Source: Myrica gale (lineage: Eukaryota > Streptophyta > Magnoliopsida > Fagales > Myricaceae). Taken from it: a stretch of DNA of 64,000 nt. The notes below the pieces were generated by a model. That model searched no databases, was not told the DNA's origin, and saw only the letters and a list, made by a program, of their open reading frames with translations. Below are positions 36,701-48,000 of this stretch, one piece after another. The DNA lies in the NCBI GenBank assembly GCA_963930655.1, contig OZ005611.1:9555501-9619500 (forward strand), read 5' to 3'. How positions within the stretch are numbered: the stretch's first letter is position 1; every line of letters starts with the position of its first letter. The translations under genes were made by a program, and so were the position numbers.

Positions 36701-39700
36701 CAAACCCCTAGTTATTGTGATTAAGTACTATTGTAGGCAACTCCAATTTTCCCCGGATGTAAGAGTCTTGTTATTTTGGGTTACACAGTGCTAAATTCAC
36801 CAGAGCGGATTTGTGTGGGTTTTTTTTTGGGGGGGGGGGGGGCGTTCACCTATTCAACTGAATGCTCTTATTGGCAGAGATTGTGTGAGTCTGCAGTTAT
36901 GTTTTGGATACTTTGTAGGGATCAGTGCGGAAATGCTTCAGCAAGTTGCAAATAAGTTTTTTTTTTTTGATACGTAAGTTAGACTTTATTAAGAAAAAGA
37001 AAGTTGACAGTACAAGAGAAAATACTGAAAACACTAGAGCATACAAGCTAAAAAGCTCAGGAAATCCGGAAAACCCTCAAAAGGAAAATCTAAAACCGAA
37101 TTCGCCCACAGAAAAAGAGTGTACAACATAGAACCCCCCAAACATTCCAAAGACAAGGTCTTGGTCGCGAAACATCTCTCGTTCCTTTCCCTCCACAAAC
37201 ACCACCAAATGCAAGCCGGGATCATCTTCCAAATAGCCGAGGCTATAGGATTCTTAAACTTCCTCCTCCAACAATACAAAACATCCACCACCTTCCGAGG
37301 CATAACCCAGTCATAGTTGAGGATACTCAGCACATGCGTCCATAAGCAACTCGCCACCATGCAATGAAGAAGGATGTGATCAACCGTTTCTCCGTCCCCC
37401 TTACACAAATAGCACCACTCCGTCAAGCACACTCCCCTCCTCCTTAAGTTGTCAATGGTCAGAATTTTCCCATGAGTGGCTTGGTGGGAGGGATTTGGGT
37501 CAAATTTGGGTTTGAGTCAGGAAGGCCTTTTTCTAAGACTTGTTGGCAAAGAGATCCATTTGCTGTTGAATCTGTATACTAAGCTAAAAGCTCGGAACAA
37601 TTTCTTTTATGAAGGACGGGAAGGGCTACCTGGTTTTCAAGAATGTTCATTCTGGAGTCTTCTTTGTAAACTCTAAAAAATGTACTTAGTTTGTTTCATA
37701 GATTATGCTCTGCTGTTCAAAAAAATTTCACTTCCACACTAAGCTTGAACATTTTCGTTTCATCTGGAGCTTCTCGAAATGGTTGTATCTACCGAAACTT
37801 TTATTATCTTACATATCTTCCTTCCATTGCTGAACTGGGAATGGCTTCCAGGAGCTTGGAAGCTTGCCTAGGTGAAGCAATGCCGTCTTTCTATTTAGGT
37901 ATATGCAAACATCAACCATTGTGATGCCTAAGTGATACTGTACTGGAAGAGATGATGTTAATGGTATCAGTAGACCCCATTTCTAATTGCAATAATGTGT
38001 TGATCTGCATGCACCGTTTTTTAATGAGATGGGGATTTTCATGGTCCATGTCTCTGTATTAGATTTATGTAGTGATAGTTAGTTATGTGATTCTATTTGT
38101 TTTTCTAATTTATGTGGGAGCATGGTGAGTGTTGCTTATCTTTGACTTTGGTATTTCTCAATGACTCCATTTTTTTCTTTTCTTTTGGGGCTAGATATTA
38201 ATTTCTGTTTTTATAGGGAGAATGATTGTTTTCATCCATGTCGAATCAACCAGTTTAAGCTTAATTAAACCTTAATCAGACGAATATTCTTTGAATTGGA
38301 ATGTTAATAATCAACAATTCTTGGTAATGATAATTGGGGTATTCCCTTGGCCCCCTCACCCTCAGGTACAGCCGCATTTCTTAGAAGCATTTCACTTGAA
38401 GCTGTTGGACTCGGGGTGCATTTGGCAGCTGGGGCTCATGACATTTTGCTCCAAGCAGAATATATTCTTACCAGCATTCCTCCTTCTGTACCTTGGGCTG
38501 GAAGAAGTAAAATGAAGACAAATATAAGATCTGATCAGCCTAAAGATGCACAACAAGGAATCCAACGGGTAAAATGGCCACATAACTTGATTGTTACATC
38601 AATTTTTTGGAGCTTATAATTCTAAATTGTAGGATGAGCTTTGTTTCTTTGTGATTGTGCTAGTATATTGCATGCTCAGTACATCTGAAACTAATATAAT
38701 ATTATTCATAAAAAAATCTAAAACTAATATAATATTAATTTTTTAAATATTAGTTTTAGATGGAAAAGATGGTTAAGAGGTATAAATCTAAGTTGCTCAT
38801 TTAATTGTTGAACTATGACTTTGATTTAATTTATTACAGATGCAATTTTTCCCAATCTTTGGCTTGCTTATACTTAGGTGGAAGTGTTGTGGATATGTCT
38901 GCACTTATACATGTTGAAACTCGTAGATCTTGTATAAACTTGTCCTTTCAATCCCTGATCATCCATTGCTCTGTATGTTTTGGCATTGATTGGGAGGTTT
39001 TGGTTTCAAGGAAGAGACTTTTAGTTGCTGTCATTAGCAATAATATCATGTTGATTAGCTCATGGGATTTCAGTAAACCATATTGTTTCATTGGAGTTAT
39101 TGTAGATCTTGTTAATTCAGTTAAATGCGAGACAATAAGCATCCTTTATTCACATATCTTCATGGCCCTTTCAATATATACAAAGGGTTGTTTCTCTTAA
39201 AAGCTGGCTAGAGGAGTTTCATTAGCTGTCAACTTTGGTTTTGAACTTAATGTTATATCTTAGCATGGTATATGTGAAGTTTGAGATGAAAATGTTATTG
39301 TAAAATTTCAATTGGATTCTATAGTCATCCTTCCCTTTTCCTCATTTGTTCTGTTTTGGATTTATGACCTTATTTCTTGCTTTTTGCATGCTTTGGGTAT
39401 AGTTGTTTTCCTTGTCCGTTCCAAGATTTAGGTTGAATATAGAGGTTGTCCTGTCTAAAATGTGGAAGTGGTTATCTGTTAGGAAAAAGGTGTGTGCAGT
39501 GTTTTCTTCAGAGAGGCTATTGATTTTCTTAACTTGACAGGCTTATGAAAGCCTTAGTGATGGCTTGGGAAAGTCTGCTTCTGCCTTAGTTAGGACTCCC
39601 TTCAAAAAGTACCAGAGTGGAGCTGGTGCTGGCTCTGCTTTGGCATCCGTTATTCGGGGAGTTCCTGCGGCTGCTATAGCTCCGGCTTCTGCTTGTGCAA

Positions 39701-39910
39701 GTGCTGTACATTATACTCTTCTTGGATTCAGAAACAGGTCAGTTACGTTTTGAAATTTTTATTTGTTCTAACATCGCACAATCGTTTCTCATCTTATTTC
39801 TAGAACCTAAAATTAACTGCAGTGTTCATGCATGCAGCCTGGATCCTGAGCGTAAGAAAGAGTCTATGGAGAAGTATTTGGGTCCCACTCACTCATCAGA
39901 TCGAGATTAG
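27750..39910 (+). CDS. ATG2: Autophagy-related protein 2
   Basis: Thirteen inferred exons: 27750-27953, 28919-29985, 30500-30648, 30918-31081, 31203-34451, 34553-34665, 35200-35386, 35863-35976, 36149-36256, 36336-36468, 38366-38568, 39541-39737, 39838-39910. All are in phase and give 1986 residues, a normal plant ATG2 size. ATG2 is the rod-shaped lipid-transfer protein that works with ATG18 and ATG9 to feed lipids from the ER to the growing phagophore. The N-terminus ([20 protein letters not shown], then LGQFI and [20 protein letters not shown]) is the chorein/VPS13-like lipid-entry domain. The C-terminal part ([55 protein letters not shown], and the end region with [11 protein letters not shown]) is the conserved ATG2 C-terminal region. 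The intron after exon 7 appears to start with GC rather than GT. Introns 6 and 7 hold MITE-like insertions, and the 1.9 kb intron 10 holds a LINE fragment. Confidence 0.95.
34852..35050. mobile_element. MITE-like insertion in ATG2 intron 6
   Basis: AT-rich, with imperfect inverted ends (GTTGTGTTTG on the left, reversed right end GCTGCGTTTG). It contains the GAAAAGGTGAAGAGAGAG word also seen in the insertion at 35473-35714, so the two may be related families. Confidence 0.4.
35473..35714. mobile_element. MITE in ATG2 intron 7
   Basis: A 242 bp element with an 11 bp inverted end: CATAGTGTTTG at the left and CAAACACTATG at the right. Similarity continues inward as AT-rich AAAATTTTA arms. The core carries repeated GGAGAGAGAATGA words. 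Non-coding, hAT- or MULE-type MITE by appearance. Confidence 0.6.
36956..37470 (-). mobile_element. 5'-truncated LINE fragment in ATG2 intron 10
   Basis: On the minus strand the fragment ends in an A12 tail (36957-36968) and encodes the C-terminal zinc-binding zf-RVT region of a plant L1-type [67 protein letters not shown]. The same order of motifs is seen in the larger LINE at 57316-61821. The upstream reverse transcriptase is missing, as in typical incomplete reverse transcription. It lies antisense to ATG2. No target-site duplication was found. Confidence 0.8.
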
Positions 39911-40894
39911 TGGTGCTGTCTATTTTCTCTATTATAGGATTGCAAAGTAATATTTGCTTCTGTAATCTTTTCGTGCTTATAAGGTTCTCTGTATTCTTCT
40001 CTAAATTATTTGCAGAGTATAGCTTGAGTGATCTAGTAAAGAACTCCTGCACTCTCAGTCATTTGTAAAAGGGAATCACTAGAGAGCTCTCTTTGTTGCT
40101 GTGGAGGGGCCATGTACATGTAAGTAGCTTCTTTTATAATTAGCTCCCTCTTTCTATGAGCTTGTTAAACGGTTAATAGAATGATGGTTCATTTAACAGA
40201 CAGAAAGTAAGAAAATGTTTCTGCTCCTTTTTATAGCTTTAGTTAGTAGGAGTAGCAAGATTTGGCTTTGGGCATTAATGGTAAACTGGTGAAGGAATTC
40301 AATTGGTGAAAGATGATGATGCCCTAAGACCAAAGTAGATACTATTGTTTGTTGCAGCTTTTAGTATGGTCACTTCTTTAATATCTAAACTGCTCGTATG
40401 GTTTATAGCTGCCAAGGCATCTGTTACTCACAAAATATTGTTGTTTGTTGAAGATTTTTTTTGGGAACTGCCAGATTAGTTCTACGGAATGTGAAACGTC
40501 TTTCTGCTTGTTTGTCAGCTGAATTTCTTGATTAAACACTCGCATGATTTTCTATCTGATTCTCAAAGTGGTTATGCTGGTTTTGTTGGATGCAGATGTA
40601 CAATTAATGGAACTACCCTGATTCTCAAAGCTGTTATGCTGGATTTATTGGATGCAGATGTACAGTTAACGATTGAATTCTTTTCCGTCAGGACGAGGAG
40701 ACGGTAATTTTGTACAAACTGTAAATATTCTCCGGTTCTTAGAAGTTTGAAGTTTTTACCCACACCAACAAGCCTTGTAATTATAGTGATCCATTGGGTA
40801 TAATCAGTCACACCATGTTATTCTTTTAAAGCCTCAATTATGGTGATAGTTTCTTCCATTGCATGCATTTCAGCAAATCTTGTTTTTCCCTTCA
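39911..40894. other. ATG2 3' untranslated region and downstream DNA
   Basis: No further gene. It contains the small tandem duplication at 40558-40681. Confidence 0.4.
40558..40681. repeat. 62 bp tandem duplication downstream of ATG2
   Basis: GATTCTCAAAG(T/C)-GTTATGCTGG starts at 40558 and again at 40620, followed in both by TTGGATGCAGATGTACA. Two copies only. Confidence 0.85.
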
Positions 40895-41330
40895 GAAATT
40901 TTTGATAAGCAAGTCAATCTTATTAAAAAGTGAAGACAATACAAGTGACTATACCGAAATCACTGGTACAAACAAGCAAGAAAACTAAGAAAATCGTCAA
41001 AATCAGCAAAGGGGTCATCTAACAACGCTGCAACTTGGTCAGGGACACAAAACAGAAAAAGGGGAAAATAACATACAACCCTGCAACTTGGTCAGGGACA
41101 CAAAATAACTATCAAAACATCTAGTGTTCCGCTCCCTCGAAAGGCTCTACCAAATACAAGCGGGTATCAATCTCCAAATAGACTTGGCAAAGAGGTTAGT
41201 GAACTTCTTTTCCCGACTCCACAGCACATTTACTACTTTCTCATGCACCCAACAATAATTGACAACACGGAAAACATGGTTCCAAAGCACATGCGCCGTG
41301 AAAAAATGTTCGATCATTTACCAAATTCCG
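40895..41330 (-). mobile_element. Degenerate LINE 3' fragment
   Basis: Nucleotide pattern resembles the 3' end of the LINE at 57316: AAGC(C/A)A-TCT-ATTA-AAA, ACTATACCG-AA-CACT, ACAAGC-AGAAAA, then a decayed zf-RVT region on the minus strand (the GTTCCGCTCCCTCGAAAGGC stretch corresponds to the LINE's RERNRRCF part). Frames are broken and no target-site duplication was found. Confidence 0.65.
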
Positions 41331-42349
41331 TTACGCGTGGATAGGAGCGTAATAATCAGGTTCCCCCGTGGGCGAATTAGAGAGTTTATGTAAAGAGTGT
41401 TTCTGCCTTCTGGACATTTTGATTACTCAATCAAACATTTTTCTTTGCTCAATTAGAATTTGGTGAACCTGCACCTTTTGAACGTTTGTAACGCTTTATT
41501 TGGTTTCAAAGATGCAGAGGATGTGATGGTATTTGTAAATCCAGAATGATATGGAGACGTGGCATTTGTATAATCCAACTAGTGTGTGAGTGATGTAGAT
41601 CCACACACACACATATATGGTGATCTTGACAACTGTGTTAATGGTCAAGATCTCATTACCACTTTGTTTTCCTCATTACTTGCATTAAAAAATGTTACAA
41701 AGCCAGCAACATAGAGTAGACCCCCCCCCCCCCCCCCCCACAAAATGCAGGAAAGAAAGAAAAACATTGCCCCCTCCCCCCTCCTCCTCTCCCCTCCAAC
41801 CCCAAAAAAAATGAACATAAAAGGTTTAATCTCAAATAGCTTCAGAAGCAACGAGGGAGACAAGATCTCAGTTCCCAGTCTCAGTAAATGGGACACGACC
41901 AGTTCACTGAAACAAACTAATCTCAAATTGCCTTGGAAAGACGGGAAATGGCATCTAAGTTCCCAATCTCGTAGATGAGATACGACCAGACCAGATCACT
42001 GAAGTCTGAAACAATGACTAAGACATGAATAGATACATCACATTAATCAATACTCCTGAATACATGGGAGAGTTCAACTGCAAACATTTTGTACAGAACA
42101 AAAAGAGCCCGCCCTTCGTTTTCCCAATGGGGATAAGAGAGGAGGGGGTTATTCGAGTCAAGGGGAGACTGGAGAGAGAAAACAAAGTTAGAAAAAAAAA
42201 GTCAAATCAAACCTGAACATACAGTAGGACTAGGAAACCCACTATCCATACAATATCCTCGCAATTAGCAGACACTAACTTCAGAATATCAGCAAGCAAA
42301 CACTCCTGACGTGAGAGCGATGGAGCATATTCCCTTTTGTCTCCGAATC
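41331..42349. other. Intergenic with a long C-run
   Basis: A C19 tract lies at 41721-41739 and is followed by C/A-rich sequence. The remainder up to 42349 probably includes the 3' untranslated region of the next minus-strand gene. No other gene is supported. Confidence 0.4.
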
Positions 42350-43049
42350 TTAACCATCCTTCAAGACCTCAAAGAGTAGTTCCTATATCAAGAACCAATT
42401 ATGAACAAGTTATCAATAATCTGATATATCTATCTGGTTTGGCTCGGCATTTATGAATACAGTTGGAATTATCCAAACTGCGAAATGAATCCAGATCTGT
42501 AAGTTGTAGTTAATTCTACAAGATATTAAAACAGAAAGAACTTGATCTTACCTGTGTTTTCTTGCTAACAATGGCTTCCTGATGAAGAAACACGGGCCTC
42601 TTCTCTTCGACTACAGTTTCCAGCAACCCATCAGTATTATCGCATTTTTTAGATGGGGAGAGACCCTTTTTGAGGCCCAGCCGCTCCCTCCACCGGCTTG
42701 CACTCTTTGGTAACCTGGGAAAGACTTCCTCATAATCGTCATCAACGGAGAGTTCGTCTCTTAGCGTCATCTTCCGCTGCTGGTTGGTGTTACTATTCTT
42801 CACAGGCAACAGCATGCCCTTAAAGAACGCCTCATCTGCGGTTATCATAGAGTAGTTTTTCACCGAGAACTCGAATTCAGAGGAAACGGGAGCTTCTCTG
42901 TAGATGTTTTCATGCTTAGTAGGGTGTGGAATGTCTGCAAAATCATTGGAGAAGGAGATCCTCGGGTCCACTGAGGGATTGCAGAGTCCTTGCTGCTCGG
43001 TGTTGAACATGTTTGGGCAGGAAATGGACATTCTGACCAACACAGCCAC
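42350..43049 (-). CDS. Conserved plant protein of unknown function (176 aa)
   Basis: Two inferred exons on the minus strand: 43049-42552 and 42382-42350, joined in phase (CAG/gtaaga ... ATATAG/GAA). The short last exon adds ELLFEVLKDG and a stop. The protein has the pattern of a small plant-only family that I recall from uncharacterised or DUF1645-like proteins: DPRISFSNDF near residue 30, FEFSVKNYSMITADEAFFKGMLLP near residue 60, and a basic SRWRERLGLKK segment near residue 118. There is no signal peptide or membrane segment, and it is probably mostly disordered. The start could also be one of the internal methionines at residues 7 or 14. Function is unknown. Confidence 0.7.
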
Positions 43050-44394
43050 TACACCTTTTTAACTAGTTCCTTTGCCTGTAGTGCAAGGATCCACATGCAG
43101 ATGTCCGTATTTATTTTGCATGGGGGTTGTTTTATGTGTGTGATTAGTAGACATCTCATGTTACTTAGACTTGTCACTTTGTAATTAATAATGAGTGTAA
43201 GCCCTTTACTTTTCCCCCCTTTTCATGGAAGCAATTCAATATGACTTATTTAACAGTGATGCCAGTAAGACAGTTTTAGCCGAACATTTTGACTGACAGG
43301 TTCCATTTCACTTTTTAATAAACTAATTATTTTCTTAAACATTGATTAAAAGGTCCCATGTTCATGCCAACTGGATGGGTGAGCCAGGCACTTCAACAGA
43401 AAGAAGTGGATTTATTGCCCACATAAAGCCTACCCCATGTTCTCCCTCAGTGAGTATTAGGTTCCTCTCAATGACATATCTATAGAGGCAAAATTATCCT
43501 AAAGATCAAGCAATGAAGGGGATCAAAGAAGTGAAATCTCGAGAGCCAGTGCACTTAGCATTCCATTTAGTCATTCTGGATACAGATAAAAGCATTTTTT
43601 AGAAAACTTCAAAGTTATAGAGTTCTTGCAATCCCAAAAACTAATAAAAACAAATCTCGACCCCTTTGAAAACAATAATTCAGTATTAAAAAAACTCTAC
43701 TTTTGATGCGGTATCTTAAAAGGCTAGAAATTGTTAATAATTCCCAAAAGAACATGTGTAATCAGACTTGAGGTATTGTTATTTTAAATGAGCAACCAAC
43801 AAAGTTTCTCTCAATTTCCCCATTCAACAAAGTAAGCACTTGCTTGCCACTTTGGATTGAGTTATTAGATTATTGGTGTATAATCAAGATTCTTTTGTTG
43901 GACTATTGACCGTCACATGTTCAATCCTCATCTAGGTTGGAGTTCCCCATCCCTTGTCCAATTGGGTATTGGACAAGTGGCCGATTCCCATTTGGACGAC
44001 TTTGTGGGAATTTTAGAAAGATGCCTAAAGACATTGTACCAGTTCCATGGTTTACTGGAACAAAACTTGGTCCAAGGGCACTGTCGCCCTCTTGGTCTCC
44101 CTTCTCGTTAGCAAAACTTGTCTTTAGTACTCGAATCTATGATCCTTCTTTAACCTCAGCAAAGATTTAAAGAGGCTCATGTTACAATGTCAGATCAGGA
44201 AGAAAGTCTTGACTTTCTTGGTTATGTGCTGTATTGGTCCTCGTAGAGTACTCCGCAATCTCCGTCATAAATAACTTCCTTAGTCTATACTTCTACACAG
44301 CTAGGCCCTAAATTTACGAAAGAAAAGGGACTAAGCCAGCCAGGTGATCTGTCTTGTCGTTGCTCTCTTTTTTCTCTCATCTTGTCGTCTCTCG
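43050..44394. other. Intergenic, no gene recognised
   Basis: Includes the likely promoter of the small minus-strand gene at its left side. Short frames around 43917-44170 have no recognisable product. Confidence 0.4.
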
Positions 44395-44490
44395 ATCAAA
44401 AAATGTAGCTCAAAGGGGGAAATGGGAACTCCACTCTCATGTTCTATAAACCTCAAGCTTTGAGAGAAGCACATACCATCTTCGAATCAA
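44395..44490 (-). pseudogene. Very degenerate, rearranged copies of the ATP phosphoribosyltransferase last exon
   Basis: Read on the minus strand, two adjoining pieces resemble different halves of the true last exon at 45071-45166. About 44398-44441 corresponds to its start (GGAGTTCCCATTTC, then ATTTTTTGATC). About 44452-44486 corresponds to its end (CTTCTCTCAAAGCTTGAG). The halves are out of the expected order, as left by repeated duplication and loss. Confidence 0.5.
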
Positions 44491-44972
44491 ATCATGAGCC
44501 CCAGCAAAAATCCCTCCGTGATTAGGATTGGGAGAGATTATGATTATAGATGCTATTTCTATCTCAATCAGCAATTTGCTGGTTTGTGAATTCCACTTGT
44601 AATGGTCTCCTCCCTCCTATTTAGGTATGCATATATTTACACTAAGTAAATAAATTAAATTAATAAATATATGAGTTCTAATGATTTCTTGGGTCATGGA
44701 TCAGTGACTAGATTTAACATCTCACTTCCACCATTGATACACTGCTGTTTATTACCTAAACAAACAGAATATATTATTTGTTCTTATGTTTTACACTGAA
44801 TATCCTCGCAAAGAATACATACAGTATCCGAAAACTGAATGATTACCAGTTCAAAATGACAAAAGGCCCACAGTACTTGCATCTAATTCTTTGTTTTGTC
44901 TCTCTAGATAGTACATTACATCTATTCAGAACTGAAATAAACTGCAAAGGCATCAACCGCAACCGCAAAGGA

Positions 44973-45068
44973 CTAAAGCCCAGGCCTTGAGAGAAGCTCC
45001 TGCCATCTTTAATAAGTCTCTAGATCAAAATTTCGGTCAATGGAGGAATGAAGACAACACTTCTCAGT
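44973..45068 (-). pseudogene. Decayed tandem copy of the ATP phosphoribosyltransferase last exon
   Basis: A 96 bp block immediately downstream (offset 98 bp) of the true last exon and clearly similar along its length on the minus strand: ATTCCTCCATTGACC versus ATTTCTCCACTGACC, and GAGCTTCTCTCAAGGCCTGGGCTTTAG versus the true exon's end. It has a stop in the middle of the frame (ATTTTGATCTAG) and no good acceptor. It is probably untranslated and inside the 3' untranslated region. Confidence 0.75.
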
Positions 45069-45070
45069 CA

Positions 45071-48000
45071 CTAAAGCCCAAGCTTTGAGAGAAGCTCACG
45101 CCACCTTGGAGTCTCTTCATCAAAAATGTAGGTCAGTGGAGAAATGAGAACCCCACTTCCACCAATCTGCATTAACCAATAACCAAATTGTGAAGTTCGT
45201 AGGCAGTTGTTTTTGGTTGGGGATACTCAACCATCTATTCATTGTGGAACCCAAGAGACCATCCCAAGAGAATGACACACCAAGCATGGCAAGCCCAACA
45301 GGAAGTAAAATATGGTACAGGTTTGATACCGCTAACTCTGTTAGGCAAGCTCATGCACCATCCAAACCAGTTGCCATTCTCCATGTGACATTAGGAGATA
45401 TGAAAAAAGCCAAGTCAAATGTACATCGGAAGTGGTTATCAGATAAGGAATAACTCACCGCTCTCAGTTGTTGCACAGACTTGTAGAGTGCCTTTTTGGG
45501 TACACATATGACCATTGCATAGTAATCTATGCTTACCCTTCCATCATTTTTGCAAAATACTGGACTTACAGTGGGACCCTGTCCATTAACCAAAGATTTA
45601 GGAGAGTTCTTGAACCTAACAAAAGGCCAGTATGCAAAACAAAACAAAAAACTCTTCATCACCAGTATAAATTGTGATTTATGGTTTTCCGGGGAACAAA
45701 AGCAATTCGTTCCAAAGACATACCTGCAGTCCAGACAATGATGGCTGACTCAGTACTCTCTCAGCCACTTCTTCTGCACTACTTCCCCTCATATTTGCAG
45801 TAACCTGCCAATGAAGTATGTCAACAACTGAAAGCTGAAGGAAAACAGAAACTGCTTGCAGAATAAGAAACTGGGCATACCGTGAATTGATCAATTGCCC
45901 TCAAATGTGCCTCTAATCTTTCAAGAATCTCATGTGTTGTGTCCAATGCGCCATTCCGTTGGATTAACGACTTCCGACTTGCAACAAGAACAGCCTGAAG
46001 AATATTTGAACATTTAAGTAAAACAAGATTTAATATAAACCAGCTCCCTGGAGACTCTGTTTTAGCAGCAGTCCAAAAACTACAGCATGACATGCTTGGC
46101 AAGGCCATCTGTGGTCCATAAAAGCTTACCTGGCTTTCCAACACTACTCCGCCTTCGATTTCTTTCAAGTTGTTTTCTCTCAAAGTGGTTCCACTACTCA
46201 CAAGGTCCAAAATAGCATCCGCTATCCCCATCTAAATTAACAAGAAAGACAAGTAGTCTATATAAATATCATAATGAGATAGCCATCCATTTGTTACACG
46301 GATTGCTACACTTAATACGACCAAACCCAAAACAATTTTCTTTGATGCAAGTGACATCATTATCCATAACATTATGGTCTTAAACCAAAAGGCAAACAAG
46401 TATGGTAGGAAGATAATGAAAGTAAATATGATCCATACACGACTTACAAATGAAGTAAGCATGACAATTACAACACCCCTCTCCCATAGTCGGCATAAGA
46501 CATTTCTCCCTCTTCAGAAACATGACGAGCCGACAATATGGGCTCATTTATCAGGGACTGCCTTTCATCTACTTTTTGGTTCACTTAGTTATGGTTTCTG
46601 TCTCTAGCATCTTACCTTCTGTCTCTATCTTAAGTTTGGTCCAATAAAAAAAATAAAAAAACCTTCGGCATCTATGGATTTCTTCCTAAGCCTCTCTGCA
46701 ACAAGAGCAACCCTCCTTACCTTAAAACCCACAGTACCCTCTTTATACCTACCATGCTTGTTGTCTTCACAAACCTAATATTTCTAATCAGCGGGAGAAA
46801 AGAAAAATGGTAAGGATTGTGATCACACGTGCATAGATAACCGCCGACCAAGTAACACATCTCTAAAACACCGTCTAAGTGCTATTTTAGCAAACTATTA
46901 GAGAAGAAACTCAGGCAAAACAATAGGAAAAATATGAGAATAACTAATAAATTGACTGGCGGGGTCACCATCTTCTGAATCAAAAGAAACTTGTAGTCCC
47001 TTCCCTAATAAGAAGGTGCATTCGTTGATAGTCAATGAGGGATTAAAACAGCAATCATAGAGGGCAGTCAACAATAGTATGTATTTCCTCACCGCAGGAG
47101 CTGCCTCCAATGCTCCATCAGCAGTCGAAAACATCACATGCTTTATTCCATTTTCTTTCATAAATTTAGGACCTAGCTGTGCAGATCAAGAAATATTTAC
47201 CAAGAAGCTCAAAAAGGACAATTGTTTCAAAAGATAATAAGTTTTAGACTAAATATAACAAGGTGAAAAATAGATCATACGTAGGTGAATCCAGTAGCAA
47301 CTCGTAGAGGCTTTTCCTCAGTCCATTGAGGCATTTGTGCTAGCTCTTTCATAGAATTTATATTCTCAAAAATCCCATATTTTGGAATCTGTGAGAACAA
47401 AGAATACACAAGCATAACTAAAAGTAACATTTACCAGGAGCAGCGAGCTTAAGTTGGGTATTAGTAAGAATGACTTACCGCGAGGGATAAATGACAATCC
47501 CCATACTCGAGAGCATCATGAACAATAATAAGGTCTTCATTCCCCTGAGAAAAGTAACAAATACAACAGAATTTAGATGGAAATTTACTTGAACCAATTC
47601 TTTTCAATACACCTATTGAAAAAGTTATATACAAATGACTCCATGACACAAATACACCCGCATACATGACACTCATATTCACATTAACAGCAATTTTTTC
47701 TCTCTAACAAAGTATCAGACCCTACTCTTATAATACATCTCTATGCGTCTCGTGTAGCAGTTTGCTAGACAATATGGTATGCCATTGCATATATACACCT
47801 TTATACCTCACAATCACCCCTATGCAGGGTCTTGAAGTACTCTTCCAAATTTCCAAGATGTATATGCAAAAGTGTGAATTGAGGTAACAACAAAGGAATA
47901 ATTTTTTATATAGTCTAAGAGTTCATTAGGTAACATGTGTAGGAGAAAAAAATTTCCGCTCTTTCATGGGAGGATTGAGAGTCACTCCAGTAACATTGAG

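Noticed and set aside
43890-44170. Possible SINE or small gene with CATGTTCAATCCTCATCT
   Set aside because: B-box-like word only; no A box, tail or duplication, and the open frame is unrecognised.
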